64,000 bases of DNA from Chryseobacterium sp. 18061 (GTDB taxonomy: Bacteria; Pseudomonadota; Gammaproteobacteria; Enterobacterales; Enterobacteriaceae), in assembly GCA_902706205.1 (NCBI GenBank), contig CACSKA010000001.1, positions 310,001 to 374,000 of the forward strand, read 5' to 3'. Within the stretch, counting starts at the first letter, position 1. Each line of letters begins with the position of its first letter. A program made the position numbers and the translations under genes. The notes under the pieces were generated by a model, which had not been told where the DNA came from, made no database searches, and saw only the letters and a list, made by a program, of their open reading frames with translations. Shown one piece after another: positions 48,673 through 56,341 of the stretch.

Positions 48673-48899
48673 TTTCGTTCCTCAATATGTGCATCACCCG
48701 CGCTCACGCCGACAGTATGCAGCGGAGACTGGAGCGCCGCAATGCAGGCTGATCGAGTGGTTAGGTAGGGTGATTTGGGTTTTGATGGGTCTTTGCGGGT
48801 TGCCTGAAGGCGGCCTGTGCGTATCCAGTTAGTTGCTGTAGGTCTGGATATCTTCAGAAATGCACAGGCCTCATCGAGGGTGAGGCTGTGTGATTCCAT
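48528..48899 (-). CDS. xis: Excisionase
   Basis: 123 residues, P22 Xis-like. The N-terminal winged-helix of the MerR/excisionase type reads [34 protein letters not shown], followed by a divergent basic tail. It overlaps the start of int by 145 bp, an arrangement also known in P22. It provides directionality to Int during excision. Part of the pL operon. Confidence 0.92.
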   Translation of the reverse strand: MESHSLTLDEACAFLKISRPTATNWIRTGRLQATRKDPSKPKSPYLTTRSACIAALQSPLHTVGVSAGDAHIEERKCPSSAEVKYGTPRTRSRAGSELRNLLGQRTSGKLRSCTTSGKQSSGE

Positions 48900-48909
48900 G
48901 GTTACTCCG

Positions 48910-49149
48910 TCAGAATGTCAGCAGCTCAATCTTATTGATGATTTCTGCGTGACACTCCTCATCAATTTCATCTCGCGTCAATTCGTTAAGAGATTCAATT
49001 ACGATATCTCTCTGCTCAGGGGATAAATGGTCGTCACGATAGTCGTGCCATGCAGCTGCGCACAATCTTCCTCCCGCAATATTAAATCCAGCCTGAATGA
49101 CAGGCTCGCTTCCATCTTCAAAATCAACAACAAATGTCATCTTTCCCAT
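48910..49149 (-). CDS. Lambdoid early-region protein, function unknown
   Basis: 79 residues, acidic, no recognised domain. GAGGTGATGA upstream supports ATG 49149. Contains a compact core AGGRLCAAAWHDYRDDHLSPEQRDI and a negatively charged C-terminal half. It sits between xis and another small gene in the leftward operon, a region rich in non-essential accessory genes in lambdoid phages. Confidence 0.7.
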   Translation of the reverse strand: MGKMTFVVDFEDGSEPVIQAGFNIAGGRLCAAAWHDYRDDHLSPEQRDIVIESLNELTRDEIDEECHAEIINKIELLTF

Positions 49150-49157
49150 TCATCACC

Positions 49158-49358
49158 TCACGCCAATTTTTTATAAAGTTGTGGCCCATCAGTCGTTGCC
49201 GCTCTCAACTCACTTTGCCCGTGCACTGAGTAAGTGCCGTCATCCCAGCGAACCCACGACTTCGGGTTATCGCTATCAGCATCAAGCAAGCTCTCAATCA
49301 CTCCATGAATGCCACCTGACTTCATCTGCACTATTGCGCCAATGGTTAATCCAGACAT
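49158..49358 (-). CDS. Small phage protein, function unknown
   Basis: 66 residues; ribosome site GGAGGTCAC. It resembles a small SH3-like beta barrel: GAIVQMKSGGIHGVIESLLDADSDNPKSWVRWDDGTYSVHG. Eight bases separate its stop from the next gene start in the leftward operon. No function can be assigned. Confidence 0.68.
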   Translation of the reverse strand: MSGLTIGAIVQMKSGGIHGVIESLLDADSDNPKSWVRWDDGTYSVHGQSELRAATTDGPQLYKKLA

Positions 49359-49376
49359 GTGACCTCCAGATAAAAG

Positions 49377-49399
49377 AAAACCCCGCGATTGCGAGGTTT
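49377..49399 (-). terminator. Intrinsic terminator inside the pL operon
   Basis: AAACC-type stem: CCCCGC ... GCGAGG arms with flanking A/T pairs, followed on the minus strand by TTCTTTTAT. It lies between two phage genes, so it would require N antitermination to be passed. Confidence 0.65.
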
Positions 49400-49426
49400 G
49401 TTATGTGGGTGATGGGATATTAATTA

Positions 49427-50263
49427 TTAAGGTTTGTTCTGCGGTGCTGCTGCAACCATCGCCGACCAGCACAATCTGGCGCGGTGCGCAGCCTGCTGGC
49501 ATCCGCTCATAGCTTCGTACTTCTCCCATTCTTCGGGTTTGCTGAATGATTCATCAGGTTCAGATTCGAATCCGGCGATAATCATGTCTTCTGTTGGCTC
49601 AACCGGAACCATCACCCAGCCATCAGGCAAACCCCTGGCTTTACCAGCTTCTAATCCAGCCTGATAACACTCGCGCTGCGTCATGGCTACGCCCTCATAG
49701 TCAGGCATAATGCCATTCAACTCATCACGATTACTTACAGGTTGCTGCTGCATTGCGGATCGCACAGACCGAGAAATGCGCTCGCGTAACTGGTAAGTGC
49801 CGTGGTACTTGATGGCGATATTTCGCAGTTCGTTGACCAGTTCGCGGATTTGATGGTCCTTCATCACTAAAGGTAGCGTCTCTACTGCTGGGGCTGGCTG
49901 CTCCAGATAAACCGGAGCGTAAACAGCAGTATCCGTATCAGCACCTGGCTGCTCATCCAGCGTGTATACGCGGCTTGTGAATCTGTTCATGTATGCAACG
50001 GGCTTGCGTGTTGCTGGAACTGGCTGTGGGGTGGCGTAGAGAGGCTCGACTTTATTGCCCACGAAACATGAAAACATTTCCACGACCGTCTTATCTGACT
50101 CGATATATTTACGCCCATCAATTCCGGTCAAAATCCACGCCGCCGGTTCCTGCTCCACGCCTGCCAGCACAGTGCGTGCCATTTCTTCCACGGCAGCCGG
50201 GGCAACTCCGAACCCCTTGCCAGCGATAATATCCCGCATGAAATCTTTAGTTAATTTGGTCAT
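49427..50263 (-). CDS. Ead/Ea22-like phage protein
   Basis: 278 residues of the modular kind common in the b-to-int region of lambdoid phages. The N-terminal part (LTKDFMRDIIAGKGFGVAPAAVEEMARTVLAG...EPAAW) is followed by variable linkers rich in Pro/Ala. A central helical segment (HQIRELVNELRNIAIKYHGTYQLRERISRSV) precedes a C-terminal module (GLPDGWVMVPVEPTEDMIIAG...YEAMSG) shared with many prophage DUF551-like proteins. Function unknown. Ribosome site GAGGAGC. Confidence 0.72.
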   Translation of the reverse strand: MTKLTKDFMRDIIAGKGFGVAPAAVEEMARTVLAGVEQEPAAWILTGIDGRKYIESDKTVVEMFSCFVGNKVEPLYATPQPVPATRKPVAYMNRFTSRVYTLDEQPGADTDTAVYAPVYLEQPAPAVETLPLVMKDHQIRELVNELRNIAIKYHGTYQLRERISRSVRSAMQQQPVSNRDELNGIMPDYEGVAMTQRECYQAGLEAGKARGLPDGWVMVPVEPTEDMIIAGFESEPDESFSKPEEWEKYEAMSGCQQAAHRARLCWSAMVAAAPQNKP

Positions 50264-50266
50264 GGG

Positions 50267-50452
50267 TTAGCTCCTCTCAACGTCGAGCATGTCGTCGTAG
50301 TCGTATTCAGTTTCAGATCCATCTGTGCCGAACAAAGTCACGGTGTCATCTTCCATCCAGAATGATTTGACCGTGTAACGCTTGCCGTGGAAAGTGATAA
50401 CGACATCGCCAGGCTCGACGTCTTCGGCTCGAATCTTTAATTTGTCAGCCAT
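50267..50452 (-). CDS. Small phage protein, function unknown
   Basis: 61 residues from ATG 50452 with GGGAGAG upstream; a GTG two codons earlier is possible. Sequence is acidic, with EDVEPGDVVITFHGKRYTVKSFWMEDDTVTLFGTDG suggesting a small beta barrel. The start overlaps the end of the next upstream gene. No assignment. Confidence 0.65.
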   Translation of the reverse strand: MADKLKIRAEDVEPGDVVITFHGKRYTVKSFWMEDDTVTLFGTDGSETEYDYDDMLDVERS

Positions 50453-50454
50453 AC

Positions 50455-51060
50455 TCACTCTCCCGTATCCAGTGCTATGCCAGCGGCGGCAAGCATTTCT
50501 TCAATTTCCCACTGCGCATAAACTGCATATCGCTCAGAGCCATCACAGCATCGGTCTTTATCACTATGCGATACAGTCACGTCATCCCAAAAATCATCTG
50601 GCGGATGTCCAGCTTGAATCCAAATCAGGTGCGCGTGTGGCTTTGGCAGCTTCACGGTTGACGCTCTGGTCTCTGCCAAACTTTGAATACCTTCGCTGGC
50701 AACGCGCTTATAGTGGTCGCGAGCGTGAATAACCTGTGCGTGACTGGCCTCCAGCTCAGCGATGCGTTTCTCTGCATCTGCGAACTTATCCTTCCAGCGG
50801 TTACAGGCTGTGAATGCCAACTTCCTCTGTGATTCAAGTTCCTCAATACGTGCGGCCATTTCAGAGCAATCCTCAAAGTTGCTGATCGCCTTACGCTCCC
50901 ACTCGTCTCGCTGCTCACGCAGATATCCGTGCTGGCGCTCTGCGGCTTCCAGCTCATCCAGCAGCGCCAGCGCTAACTTCCGTAAATGAGCATTACTTCC
51001 GATCGCGTGGTTCGATAACTCTGCACGTAACGCCTGCTTATCCGTCTTAGGCATGCTCAT
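50455..51060 (-). CDS. Ead/Ea22-like coiled-coil phage protein
   Basis: 201 residues. Residues about 25-120 form a long predicted coiled coil (LLDELEAAERQHGYLREQRDEWERK...ADAEKRIAELEASHAQVIHARDHYK). A C-terminal module (HAHLIWIQAGHPPDDFWDDVTVSHSDKDRCCDGSERYAVYAQWEI) is found at the ends of several lambdoid early proteins. Ribosome site AGGAGACC. Overlaps its downstream and upstream neighbours by 4 bp (ATGA). Function unknown. Confidence 0.7.
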   Translation of the reverse strand: MSMPKTDKQALRAELSNHAIGSNAHLRKLALALLDELEAAERQHGYLREQRDEWERKAISNFEDCSEMAARIEELESQRKLAFTACNRWKDKFADAEKRIAELEASHAQVIHARDHYKRVASEGIQSLAETRASTVKLPKPHAHLIWIQAGHPPDDFWDDVTVSHSDKDRCCDGSERYAVYAQWEIEEMLAAAGIALDTGE

Positions 51061-51551
51061 TGGGCGGTCTCCTGATTGCTTCTGCAGTGCTTGTTAAGTG
51101 AGTTAAAAACATCACGGAAAGTTGGATATTCATCCCTCGAGACTTTGCTCAAATGCCGGTGAGAGATAGCCCCAGTCGCCTCGTCCAGAACGATGCGTGC
51201 ATGTTTAACTCCAGTCACAAAGAAGAATCGCGGGAATTTACGCCACTGCGTTATCAGCCCATCATCAATCGCCTGTTGAATGTATGGAGGAAGAGATACC
51301 AGGCTGGCATTCGCAATTTTTGTTTCTTCGCGTTCGATAGCATCCTTTGTGCGCTGAATACTGCCTTGCAGGGCGCGAAGAGCATCACTTTGCCTATCCC
51401 ATTTGTTGAGAGTTGTAATCCCATTTCTCTTATCGTTCAGTGGCTGTCCATTAGCCTGGGCAACCGTGTCAAAGTGAGCTTGTAACCGCGCATCAAATCG
51501 CGCCTCCTTCTTTGCAAGGGAGATTTTGAGTATGTCAAGACGATTGCTCAT
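51057..51551 (-). CDS. Phage protein with N-terminal helical region, function unknown
   Basis: 164 codons from ATG 51551 (MSNRLDILKISLAKKEARF), preceded by AGGAGGCAG; the open frame extends 11 codons upstream without support. Helical, charged N-terminal half and a C-terminal half with FPRFFFVTGVKHARIVLDEATG. The start overlaps the previous gene's stop (ATGA). Leftward pL operon. No recognised family. Confidence 0.68.
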   Translation of the reverse strand: MSNRLDILKISLAKKEARFDARLQAHFDTVAQANGQPLNDKRNGITTLNKWDRQSDALRALQGSIQRTKDAIEREETKIANASLVSLPPYIQQAIDDGLITQWRKFPRFFFVTGVKHARIVLDEATGAISHRHLSKVSRDEYPTFRDVFNSLNKHCRSNQETAQ

Positions 51552-52108
51552 AGTGCTGCCTCCTGGCGAAGCTGTGCGGCCCATTCTTCCAGTGATTTCT
51601 CTGCGTATTCACCAGAAAGCCCGTCATCAGCAGGAAGCGGGTCATAAGATAAATCCTCTTTGGCGCTCAGAATCATGCGCACCACGTCGAAAACTTCAGC
51701 CATTGGTTTATCAATGAAGCCGTGATTGAAAGCAGCAGCGAGACGGCCGGCAGCAAAGTTAATGCCCTCGCTATGAGCCTTCGCTCGCACTTCAGACATG
51801 AGATAGTCGGTTGCTGGGGTTTCTGGTGCATGCATTAGCGCCGCCAGCATTGCGTCATGCATGCAATCAACATCGTGGCACCCAAGAGCTTCGGCGGTTT
51901 TAAACTCACGGTACATGTTTTTTAATGCATCTGTTTTGCACCATGAGTTGATATCCTTCAGCCCCGCATTCTCCGCCGCCAGCGCGTCACGTTGTGCGCT
52001 AATCTCCTGGAATTTACGCACCAGATATTCAGCGTTACTTTCGTTAACCAGCATGTCGCCGGGAATGCACTTTCCACGCAAGAAGCCATCCATTTCGATT
52101 AAGTTCAT
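51548..52108 (-). CDS. Ead/Ea22-like phage protein
   Basis: 186 residues. N-terminal short module with NESNAEYLVRKFQEISAQRDALAAENAGLK, a coiled coil motif repeated in many Ead/Ea22-type proteins. The C-terminal module (MHDAMLAALMHAPETPATDYLMSEVRAKAHSEGINFAAGRLAAAFNHGFID) recurs in lambdoid prophages. Ribosome site GGGAG. Overlaps both neighbours by 4 bp. Function unknown. Confidence 0.7.
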   Translation of the reverse strand: MNLIEMDGFLRGKCIPGDMLVNESNAEYLVRKFQEISAQRDALAAENAGLKDINSWCKTDALKNMYREFKTAEALGCHDVDCMHDAMLAALMHAPETPATDYLMSEVRAKAHSEGINFAAGRLAAAFNHGFIDKPMAEVFDVVRMILSAKEDLSYDPLPADDGLSGEYAEKSLEEWAAQLRQEAAL

Positions 52109-52269
52109 TTCCGCACTCCCTTCAAAAATATATCCAGATACCGGTTATCGTTTACCGAGCCAAAGCTTTTGCGCTTGAGTAACTCATCGCGTGGAGGCAT
52201 AGGTCTGATTCTTTGACGTGCGACTATGTCACCGGGCGTGATGTCCGGATTGAATGTGTTGTTCATCAT
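52105..52269 (-). CDS. Small phage protein, function unknown
   Basis: 54 residues from ATG 52269 (MMNNTFNPDITPGDIVARQR), with GAGGAAT upstream; the longer open frame (to 52446) overlaps the neighbouring gene and has no ribosome site. Basic C-terminal half. The stop overlaps the next start by 4 bp. Confidence 0.62.
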   Translation of the reverse strand: MMNNTFNPDITPGDIVARQRIRPMPPRDELLKRKSFGSVNDNRYLDIFLKGVRK

Positions 52270-52279
52270 GAATAATTCC

Positions 52280-52573
52280 TCAGTCGTTACGTTTGTTTCC
52301 GTAGCGACCAATGAAGTCGCGGAAACGGTCGTCTTCTCGTGATGGCTGCATTGGCCCGACTGGTACAAATCCCGGACCAGCAAAGGTGTTCGCGTGCCAG
52401 ACAGATGCTTCGTGGCGCTGTGATAACTTTCGCTCCATGCGTTCACTGCGAGATTCCTGCTCTCCAGCGCACCCGTTAATGACGTGTTCTCTGAGCATTG
52501 CCAGCACCTCTTCTTTGGTGCCGGAGCGTTTAACTGGGCGCAAATAACCCGCCCCGGTGAGAGGTGCTGACAT
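52280..52573 (-). CDS. Phage protein, function unknown
   Basis: 97 residues, hydrophilic, with AGGAGCAAAC upstream of the ATG. The segment GTKEEVLAMLREHVINGCAGEQESRSERMERKLSQRHEASVWHANTFAG contains conserved-looking helices. Leftward operon between an exonuclease gene and small genes. No recognised domain. Confidence 0.65.
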   Translation of the reverse strand: MSAPLTGAGYLRPVKRSGTKEEVLAMLREHVINGCAGEQESRSERMERKLSQRHEASVWHANTFAGPGFVPVGPMQPSREDDRFRDFIGRYGNKRND

Positions 52574-52591
52574 TGTTTGCTCCTGATTTGG

Positions 52592-53140
52592 TTACTTGAT
52601 GAGTTTTTGCCAGATGGCAGAGACGTATTTTGCTTGGTGAACTGCGTCGGCTAATGCGTTGTGGCGGGTGCCTTCGAATGGCATATCACGCTTAGGGTCG
52701 AATCCAACAACCTTGCCCATTTCAACGATGGTTCGAACATCCCGGTCATTCCACCACTGCCATGGTGCCTGTTGGCCTGTTAACGTGTAACTGCTGCGAA
52801 GAATTACGCAGTCGAATGATGCGCCGTTACCCCAGACCTGAATGTATTTAGGATTTCCGTAATCTGTGACGAAGTCGGAAAATTCAGACAGAGCAGTTGT
52901 AAGTTCCTGAGGGTTATCCTTGAGGCTTTGTTTCGCCTCATCGGCTTGATCCATCCACCAAAGAATCGTGGATGCGTCCGGCCTGGCCCGGTAGCGCATT
53001 GATGATTCAAGCGATACGTTGGCTGAGAATTCCTCGCCAGTTTTCCCCGTTGTGGGGTCAAAGAACACAGCGCCAACGGAGATGATCGGCGCATAGGTTC
53101 CGTTACCCATAGTTTCAAGGTCGAGCATTAAGTGGTTCAT
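52592..53140 (-). CDS. DEDDh 3'-5' exonuclease
   Basis: 182 residues from ATG 53140; a TTG four codons earlier is less likely. The DEDDh catalytic set is visible: motif I MLDLETMG (Asp and Glu), motif II WGNGASFDCVILR (Asp), and motif III RHNALADAVHQAKY (His and Asp). Related to phage 3'-5' exonucleases of the RNase T/DnaQ fold. It starts 10 bp inside the end of ssb, next to a Rad52-like annealing protein, so it probably acts in phage recombination. Confidence 0.85.
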   Translation of the reverse strand: MNHLMLDLETMGNGTYAPIISVGAVFFDPTTGKTGEEFSANVSLESSMRYRARPDASTILWWMDQADEAKQSLKDNPQELTTALSEFSDFVTDYGNPKYIQVWGNGASFDCVILRSSYTLTGQQAPWQWWNDRDVRTIVEMGKVVGFDPKRDMPFEGTRHNALADAVHQAKYVSAIWQKLIK

Positions 53141-53148
53141 GTTTAGTC

Positions 53149-53655
53149 TCAAATTGCGTGGATGGCGTGGCGTGGGAACGGGAGGGTTACTGGAGCAAAG
53201 GGGATATCGTCGTCAAAATCCATCGGCGGTTCGTTCGATGGTTGCTGCTGTGATTGGCTTTGAGGCTTGCTTTGCTGCTGGGGTTTCTGTTGCTGTCCTG
53301 CATCCTGCTTTCCACCAAGCATCTGCATAACACCACCAACGCCGACCTGAATTTCCGTGGTGTACTTCTCAGCGCCTGATTGATCGGTCCATTTGCGTGT
53401 CCGCAGCTTGCCTTCAACATACACCTCAGAGCCTTTCCGGAGATATTCACCGGCAATCTCAGCTATCTTTCCGCTGAACACTACGCGGTGCCACTCAGTC
53501 TGTTCCTTTGTCTCTCCTGTCTGCTTGTCTCGCCACTGTTCCGATGTGGCTACTGAGATGTTGGCGAATGCTGTTCCGGATGGTGAGTAGCGCACCTCCG
53601 GATCACCTCCAAGCCGACCAATGAGAATAACCTTGTTGATGCCTCTGCTAGCCAT
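53149..53655 (-). CDS. ssb: Phage single-stranded DNA-binding protein
   Basis: 168 residues. OB fold at 1 to about 110 ([33 protein letters not shown]...[20 protein letters not shown]). A Gln/Ser/Pro-rich linker follows. The acidic tip MDFDDDIPF, which normally ends SSB and docks partner proteins, is here followed by 15 more residues ([15 protein letters not shown]). The stop overlaps the exonuclease start region, and the start abuts the Rad52-like gene, forming a recombination cassette. Confidence 0.93.
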   Translation of the reverse strand: MASRGINKVILIGRLGGDPEVRYSPSGTAFANISVATSEQWRDKQTGETKEQTEWHRVVFSGKIAEIAGEYLRKGSEVYVEGKLRTRKWTDQSGAEKYTTEIQVGVGGVMQMLGGKQDAGQQQKPQQQSKPQSQSQQQPSNEPPMDFDDDIPFAPVTLPFPRHAIHAI

Positions 53656-54360
53656 TTATGCCGCCTTTTTTAGTTCGCTTATCCGCGCATTCATTGCCTG
53701 AACACATTTTTCCTGTGCTTCCTCGTGACCGGACATTTCCTGCCAGTCACGCTGATAGCGTTCGATGAGTTTCTTCTTGTCTTTTTCGGTGGTGGCGTAT
53801 TCGCAGAAGTCTTTCAGAACCTGCTCAACGTCGACGTGATTGTCATTAACCGCCGGACTGGCTTTCTTGGGCTCATGCGACGGTGGCAGGGCCCATGATG
53901 GGAGGGAAGGTGGTAGCCAGTAGAACTGAGTGTTGTCTTTCAGCTTCGCTCGATTCCAGCCCTGCTTTTTATCAACCGAAGCTTGTGCGAATCCCTCTTC
54001 AAGGTTGTAGAGATAGCGCCCGATACCCCACTGCACAGCTGCACGTTTCATCGCGCCTGAGCGGCCGCCTTTCACTGCTTCCACCTGCGTTTGCTCGGCA
54101 GCGTCCCACTTTGTGATCCACTCCCCGTCAACCTTGATAGAGAGTCCGCATTCAACTCCGCCATTGTTTGGGATGTCCCGGTACTCGTTACGCCAGTTGG
54201 CTTTGCCGCACACCTCATCCAGGCGCTTCATGATTGCTCGGTTAGTGACGTAGGCCAGCACCATTGCCCAAACTTTGTTATCGCGCGTTTTACCGCTCTG
54301 CTGGATGCGCCATTCGATATCTTCTGGCGGGAATGGTGCGTCAAGTTGATCAAGGTTCAT
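53656..54360 (-). CDS. Rad52/Rad22-like single-strand annealing protein
   Basis: 234 residues from ATG 54360 (MNLDQLDAPFPPEDIEWRIQQSG), with GGGGAA upstream. The N-terminal domain has the Rad52 pattern: PFPPEDIEWRIQQ, AYVTNRAIMKRLDEVCGKANWRNEY, GVECGLSIKV, AVKGGRSGAMKRAAVQWGIGRYLY. A charged C-terminal helix region follows. It takes the place of lambda Bet or P22 Erf in the pL operon. Directly followed by ssb and the DEDDh exonuclease. Confidence 0.85.
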   Translation of the reverse strand: MNLDQLDAPFPPEDIEWRIQQSGKTRDNKVWAMVLAYVTNRAIMKRLDEVCGKANWRNEYRDIPNNGGVECGLSIKVDGEWITKWDAAEQTQVEAVKGGRSGAMKRAAVQWGIGRYLYNLEEGFAQASVDKKQGWNRAKLKDNTQFYWLPPSLPSWALPPSHEPKKASPAVNDNHVDVEQVLKDFCEYATTEKDKKKLIERYQRDWQEMSGHEEAQEKCVQAMNARISELKKAA

Positions 54361-54500
54361 GAGTAATTCCCCGCGAACTCTTGCCACGTGATCGGCTGAT
54401 TACTGCGCTCAGCGGCAAGGTGAATTTGCTGCTCTACTTCCTCTTCAATCTCAGGAGAAACAAGAGCGATAAAATCGTCGTCGTTCAATTCATGCAGCAT
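54357..54500 (-). CDS. Small acidic phage protein, function unknown
   Basis: 47 residues from ATG 54500 (MLHELNDDDFIALVSPEIEEEVEQQ), with GGAATAA upstream. Strongly acidic helical. The stop overlaps the start of the Rad52-like gene (ATGA). Its position is near that of kil/gam in lambda, but there is no visible similarity to either. Confidence 0.6.
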   Translation of the reverse strand: MLHELNDDDFIALVSPEIEEEVEQQIHLAAERSNQPITWQEFAGNYS

Positions 54501-54678
54501 GTTGTTTATTCCAGTCCTCGTCCTGCCACTTATCCCAGCCAAGAGCTATCCCGGCTGCCCACATGTACGCCTCACTGACTCCCTGTTTGGTGTCTGGGAA
54601 TGCCTTCTCGTAAAGCTTGTTGAACTCGCGATTCCCTTGCTGGACAAGAAGGGTTCCGTTAACAGGTACGATAGTCAT
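54490..54678 (-). CDS. Small phage protein, function unknown
   Basis: 62 residues from ATG 54678 (MTIVPVNGTLLVQQGNREFNKLYEKAF), with AGGAGTG upstream. Contains an aromatic, helical stretch SEAYMWAAGIALGWDKWQDEDW. The start lies within the end of cIII and the stop within the next gene, so these three small genes are translationally linked. Confidence 0.62.
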   Translation of the reverse strand: MTIVPVNGTLLVQQGNREFNKLYEKAFPDTKQGVSEAYMWAAGIALGWDKWQDEDWNKQHAA

Positions 54679-54817
54679 GGCATGGCACTCCTTTCTGCGT
54701 GAGCGTGTCTTTGAACCACTTACCAATGTTCCGTAAGCGGCGGGTGATAGTGTCGAGAAGGGATTCGTTCTGGTGGAAGGCACCCATGCGAGCGCCTCCC
54801 GCGATTGAAGAAATCAT
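54659..54817 (-). CDS. cIII: Lysogeny regulator CIII
   Basis: 52 residues from ATG 54817, preceded by AGGAACC. Aligned by eye with lambda CIII (54 aa), the pattern IAG...ESLL..ITR.LR..GKW..D.L.Q.GVP is kept, covering the amphipathic helix that inhibits the FtsH (HflB) protease. CIII thereby stabilises CII and favours lysogeny. It lies in the pL operon at the expected place. The presence of cII and a pRE-like promoter at 58957-58989 agrees with this call. Too short to stand out by length alone. Confidence 0.85.
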   Translation of the reverse strand: MISSIAGGARMGAFHQNESLLDTITRRLRNIGKWFKDTLTQKGVPCHDYRTC

Positions 54818-54842
54818 GGGTGGTTCCTTTTTTTTAAATGAA

Positions 54843-55811
54843 TTAGTAGGTGATGCGAGTGGCGAAGACTTCGCCTTTTACGATTGAGGTGATGATGTTC
54901 TTGGCGATTTCTTCAGATGCCCCGGCCTTGATTAAGTCAGCCAGGATTTTGTTGTTTACGTCTTTTCGGTGAGCCTTGTCCTGAGCCCGTCGCTCGTCTT
55001 CATCCTTGATGCGTTTTTCTTCTGCCAGTCGAGCCGCTTCTTTTTCTTCTGCTTCACGACGAATGCGATCAGCTTCTTCCTGTGCTTTACGCTTCTCAGC
55101 TGCGATAGCTTCCTGCTTCTCACGTTCGGCTTTCTCTGCTGCTGCCTTCTTATCGGCTTCGGCCTTCTGCTCTGATGCAATGCGATCGCGTTCTGCCTGT
55201 TCAGCCTTGAGCTTTAACTCAGCTTCCCTGCGAGCTGCTTCTGCACGTTCACGCTCTGATTTCTCTTCTGCCTCGCGTTTAGCCTGTTCAGCAGCCTGAC
55301 GCTTAATTTCTTCTTCGTGCGCAATGCGCTGGCGTTCCGCTTCAGCTTTCTTCTCAGCCACTTCACGATCGTGGTTGTCGTTCATCAGCAGGGCCATCTC
55401 ATGATCGGATTCGAACTTCGCGGCCAATTCCTCTGCCTTGCGTTTGGCTTCCTCTTCCTGCTTAATGCGCTCCTGTTCCGCTTCCCATTCAGTCAGCGGG
55501 CGGCGAGTCTCATCACGAATTAGGTCACACTCAGTGACGAAGCGGCGGAGCTCAGCTTCCACTTCCTTTGGAAGCTCCTTGAGGCGCTTCAGGTAATCAC
55601 GCCCAGGCTTTTCAATGGCTGTTTTGCTGCGTGATACCTGTGCCGCTAACGATGCCACCCGCGCACGACCTTTAGCTGTAGACAGGTCAGGCACTTCGTT
55701 AACCTGCTGGCGTATCTGCTCGAGGTAATCTTCAAGGCCATTCGGTGCGTACAGAACCGGAGCTTGTTCCGGCTTAATATCGATGACTGTTAAATCCGTT
55801 ACTTCGCTCAT
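54843..55811 (-). CDS. Phage protein with long TolA-like coiled coil
   Basis: 322 residues from ATG 55811 (MSEVTDLTVIDIKPEQAPVLYAP), with AGGAGAG upstream. The N-terminal globular part (1 to about 110) includes GRARVASLAAQVSRSKTAIEKPGRDYLKRLKELPKEVEAELRRFV. Residues about 110-285 form an uninterrupted Ala/Glu/Lys/Arg coiled coil. A small C-terminal domain follows (KAHRKDVNNKILADLIKAGASEEIAKNIITSIVKGEV). It is often labelled 'TolA-like', but only the low-complexity coil is shared. The function is unknown. Confidence 0.75.
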   Translation of the reverse strand: MSEVTDLTVIDIKPEQAPVLYAPNGLEDYLEQIRQQVNEVPDLSTAKGRARVASLAAQVSRSKTAIEKPGRDYLKRLKELPKEVEAELRRFVTECDLIRDETRRPLTEWEAEQERIKQEEEAKRKAEELAAKFESDHEMALLMNDNHDREVAEKKAEAERQRIAHEEEIKRQAAEQAKREAEEKSERERAEAARREAELKLKAEQAERDRIASEQKAEADKKAAAEKAEREKQEAIAAEKRKAQEEADRIRREAEEKEAARLAEEKRIKDEDERRAQDKAHRKDVNNKILADLIKAGASEEIAKNIITSIVKGEVFATRITY

Positions 55812-55882
55812 GCTCTCTCCTGTTAGGTTTGTGTTCATTCATCAGCGTATTCGCTCAGGGATGGGCACAAAAAAGCCGCTTG

Positions 55883-56188
55883 TTAGGCGGCTGTGCTTTC
55901 TTCTGCGAGGCTTTCGAGGTAATCGCGAGGGTCATCAAAATCTTCGTTGTACCAGTCGACCCACTTATCACTCAGCTCCATATCAATCTGGTCTTGCTCT
56001 GTAAGCGATTCATCCCACATTTGCAGGCCGTTAGCATTGCAGTAGTCTGGCTTAACGTCGTTCTCGTACTGGAACATGTCGTAATCAGCGAGCGCATTCA
56101 TCATGCGGACACCTTCTTCAACGCTGCTTACCTCTACTTTGAATGCTTTCATTGGGACCTGAGGGACGTGCCAAACACGTAATTTCAT
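55883..56188 (-). CDS. Conserved lambdoid early protein, function unknown
   Basis: 101 residues from ATG 56188 (MKLRVWHVPQVPMKAFKVEV). The open frame extends 17 codons upstream into a terminator hairpin and is not credible there. The sequence is acidic in the second half (DESLTEQDQIDMELSDKWVDWYNEDFDDPRDYLESL). A similar protein is common in this part of lambdoid prophages. Just upstream lies an N-type terminator. Confidence 0.72.
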   Translation of the reverse strand: MKLRVWHVPQVPMKAFKVEVSSVEEGVRMMNALADYDMFQYENDVKPDYCNANGLQMWDESLTEQDQIDMELSDKWVDWYNEDFDDPRDYLESLAEESTAA

Positions 56189-56201
56189 AATTACTCCAGT
56201 T

Positions 56202-56229
56202 AAAAAATGCCCGGACGCGGTGCCGGGCA
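56202..56229 (-). terminator. Intrinsic terminator in the pL operon (tL-like)
   Basis: GCCCGG ... CCGGGC stem with an eight-base loop, followed on the minus strand by A and six U (A-run at 56202-56207). Located 14 bp before a gene start and downstream of N, so N-modified polymerase is needed to express recombination and integration genes. Confidence 0.85.
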
Positions 56230-56290
56230 AGACTATCAAGGGATTTACGAGGGTTTAATCAGAACACCACCTTCAGTCTCCTGTAGATGA

Positions 56291-56334
56291 TGTGAGCGCG
56301 GATCGGCTCACATAGCAGACTGAGTAATCTGCTA
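56291..56334. repeat. Two adjacent 22-bp inverted repeats
   Basis: 56291-56312: TGTGAGC-N8-GCTCACA. 56313-56334: TAGCAGA-N8-TCTGCTA. Each has perfect 7-bp arms and an 8-base loop, and they abut with no gap. They lie in the non-coding interval 56189-56341, 62 bp from the tL-like terminator. Possible RNA hairpins (processing or antiterminator structure) or protein-binding sites. Confidence 0.7.
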
Positions 56335-56341
56335 TAGGTGC

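Noticed and set aside
56291..56312. LacI operator, because of TGTGAGC...GCTCACA
   Set aside because: The arms equal the lac half-site, but the spacing is eight bases instead of zero or one, and the site lies inside a phage operon. An RNA hairpin is more plausible.
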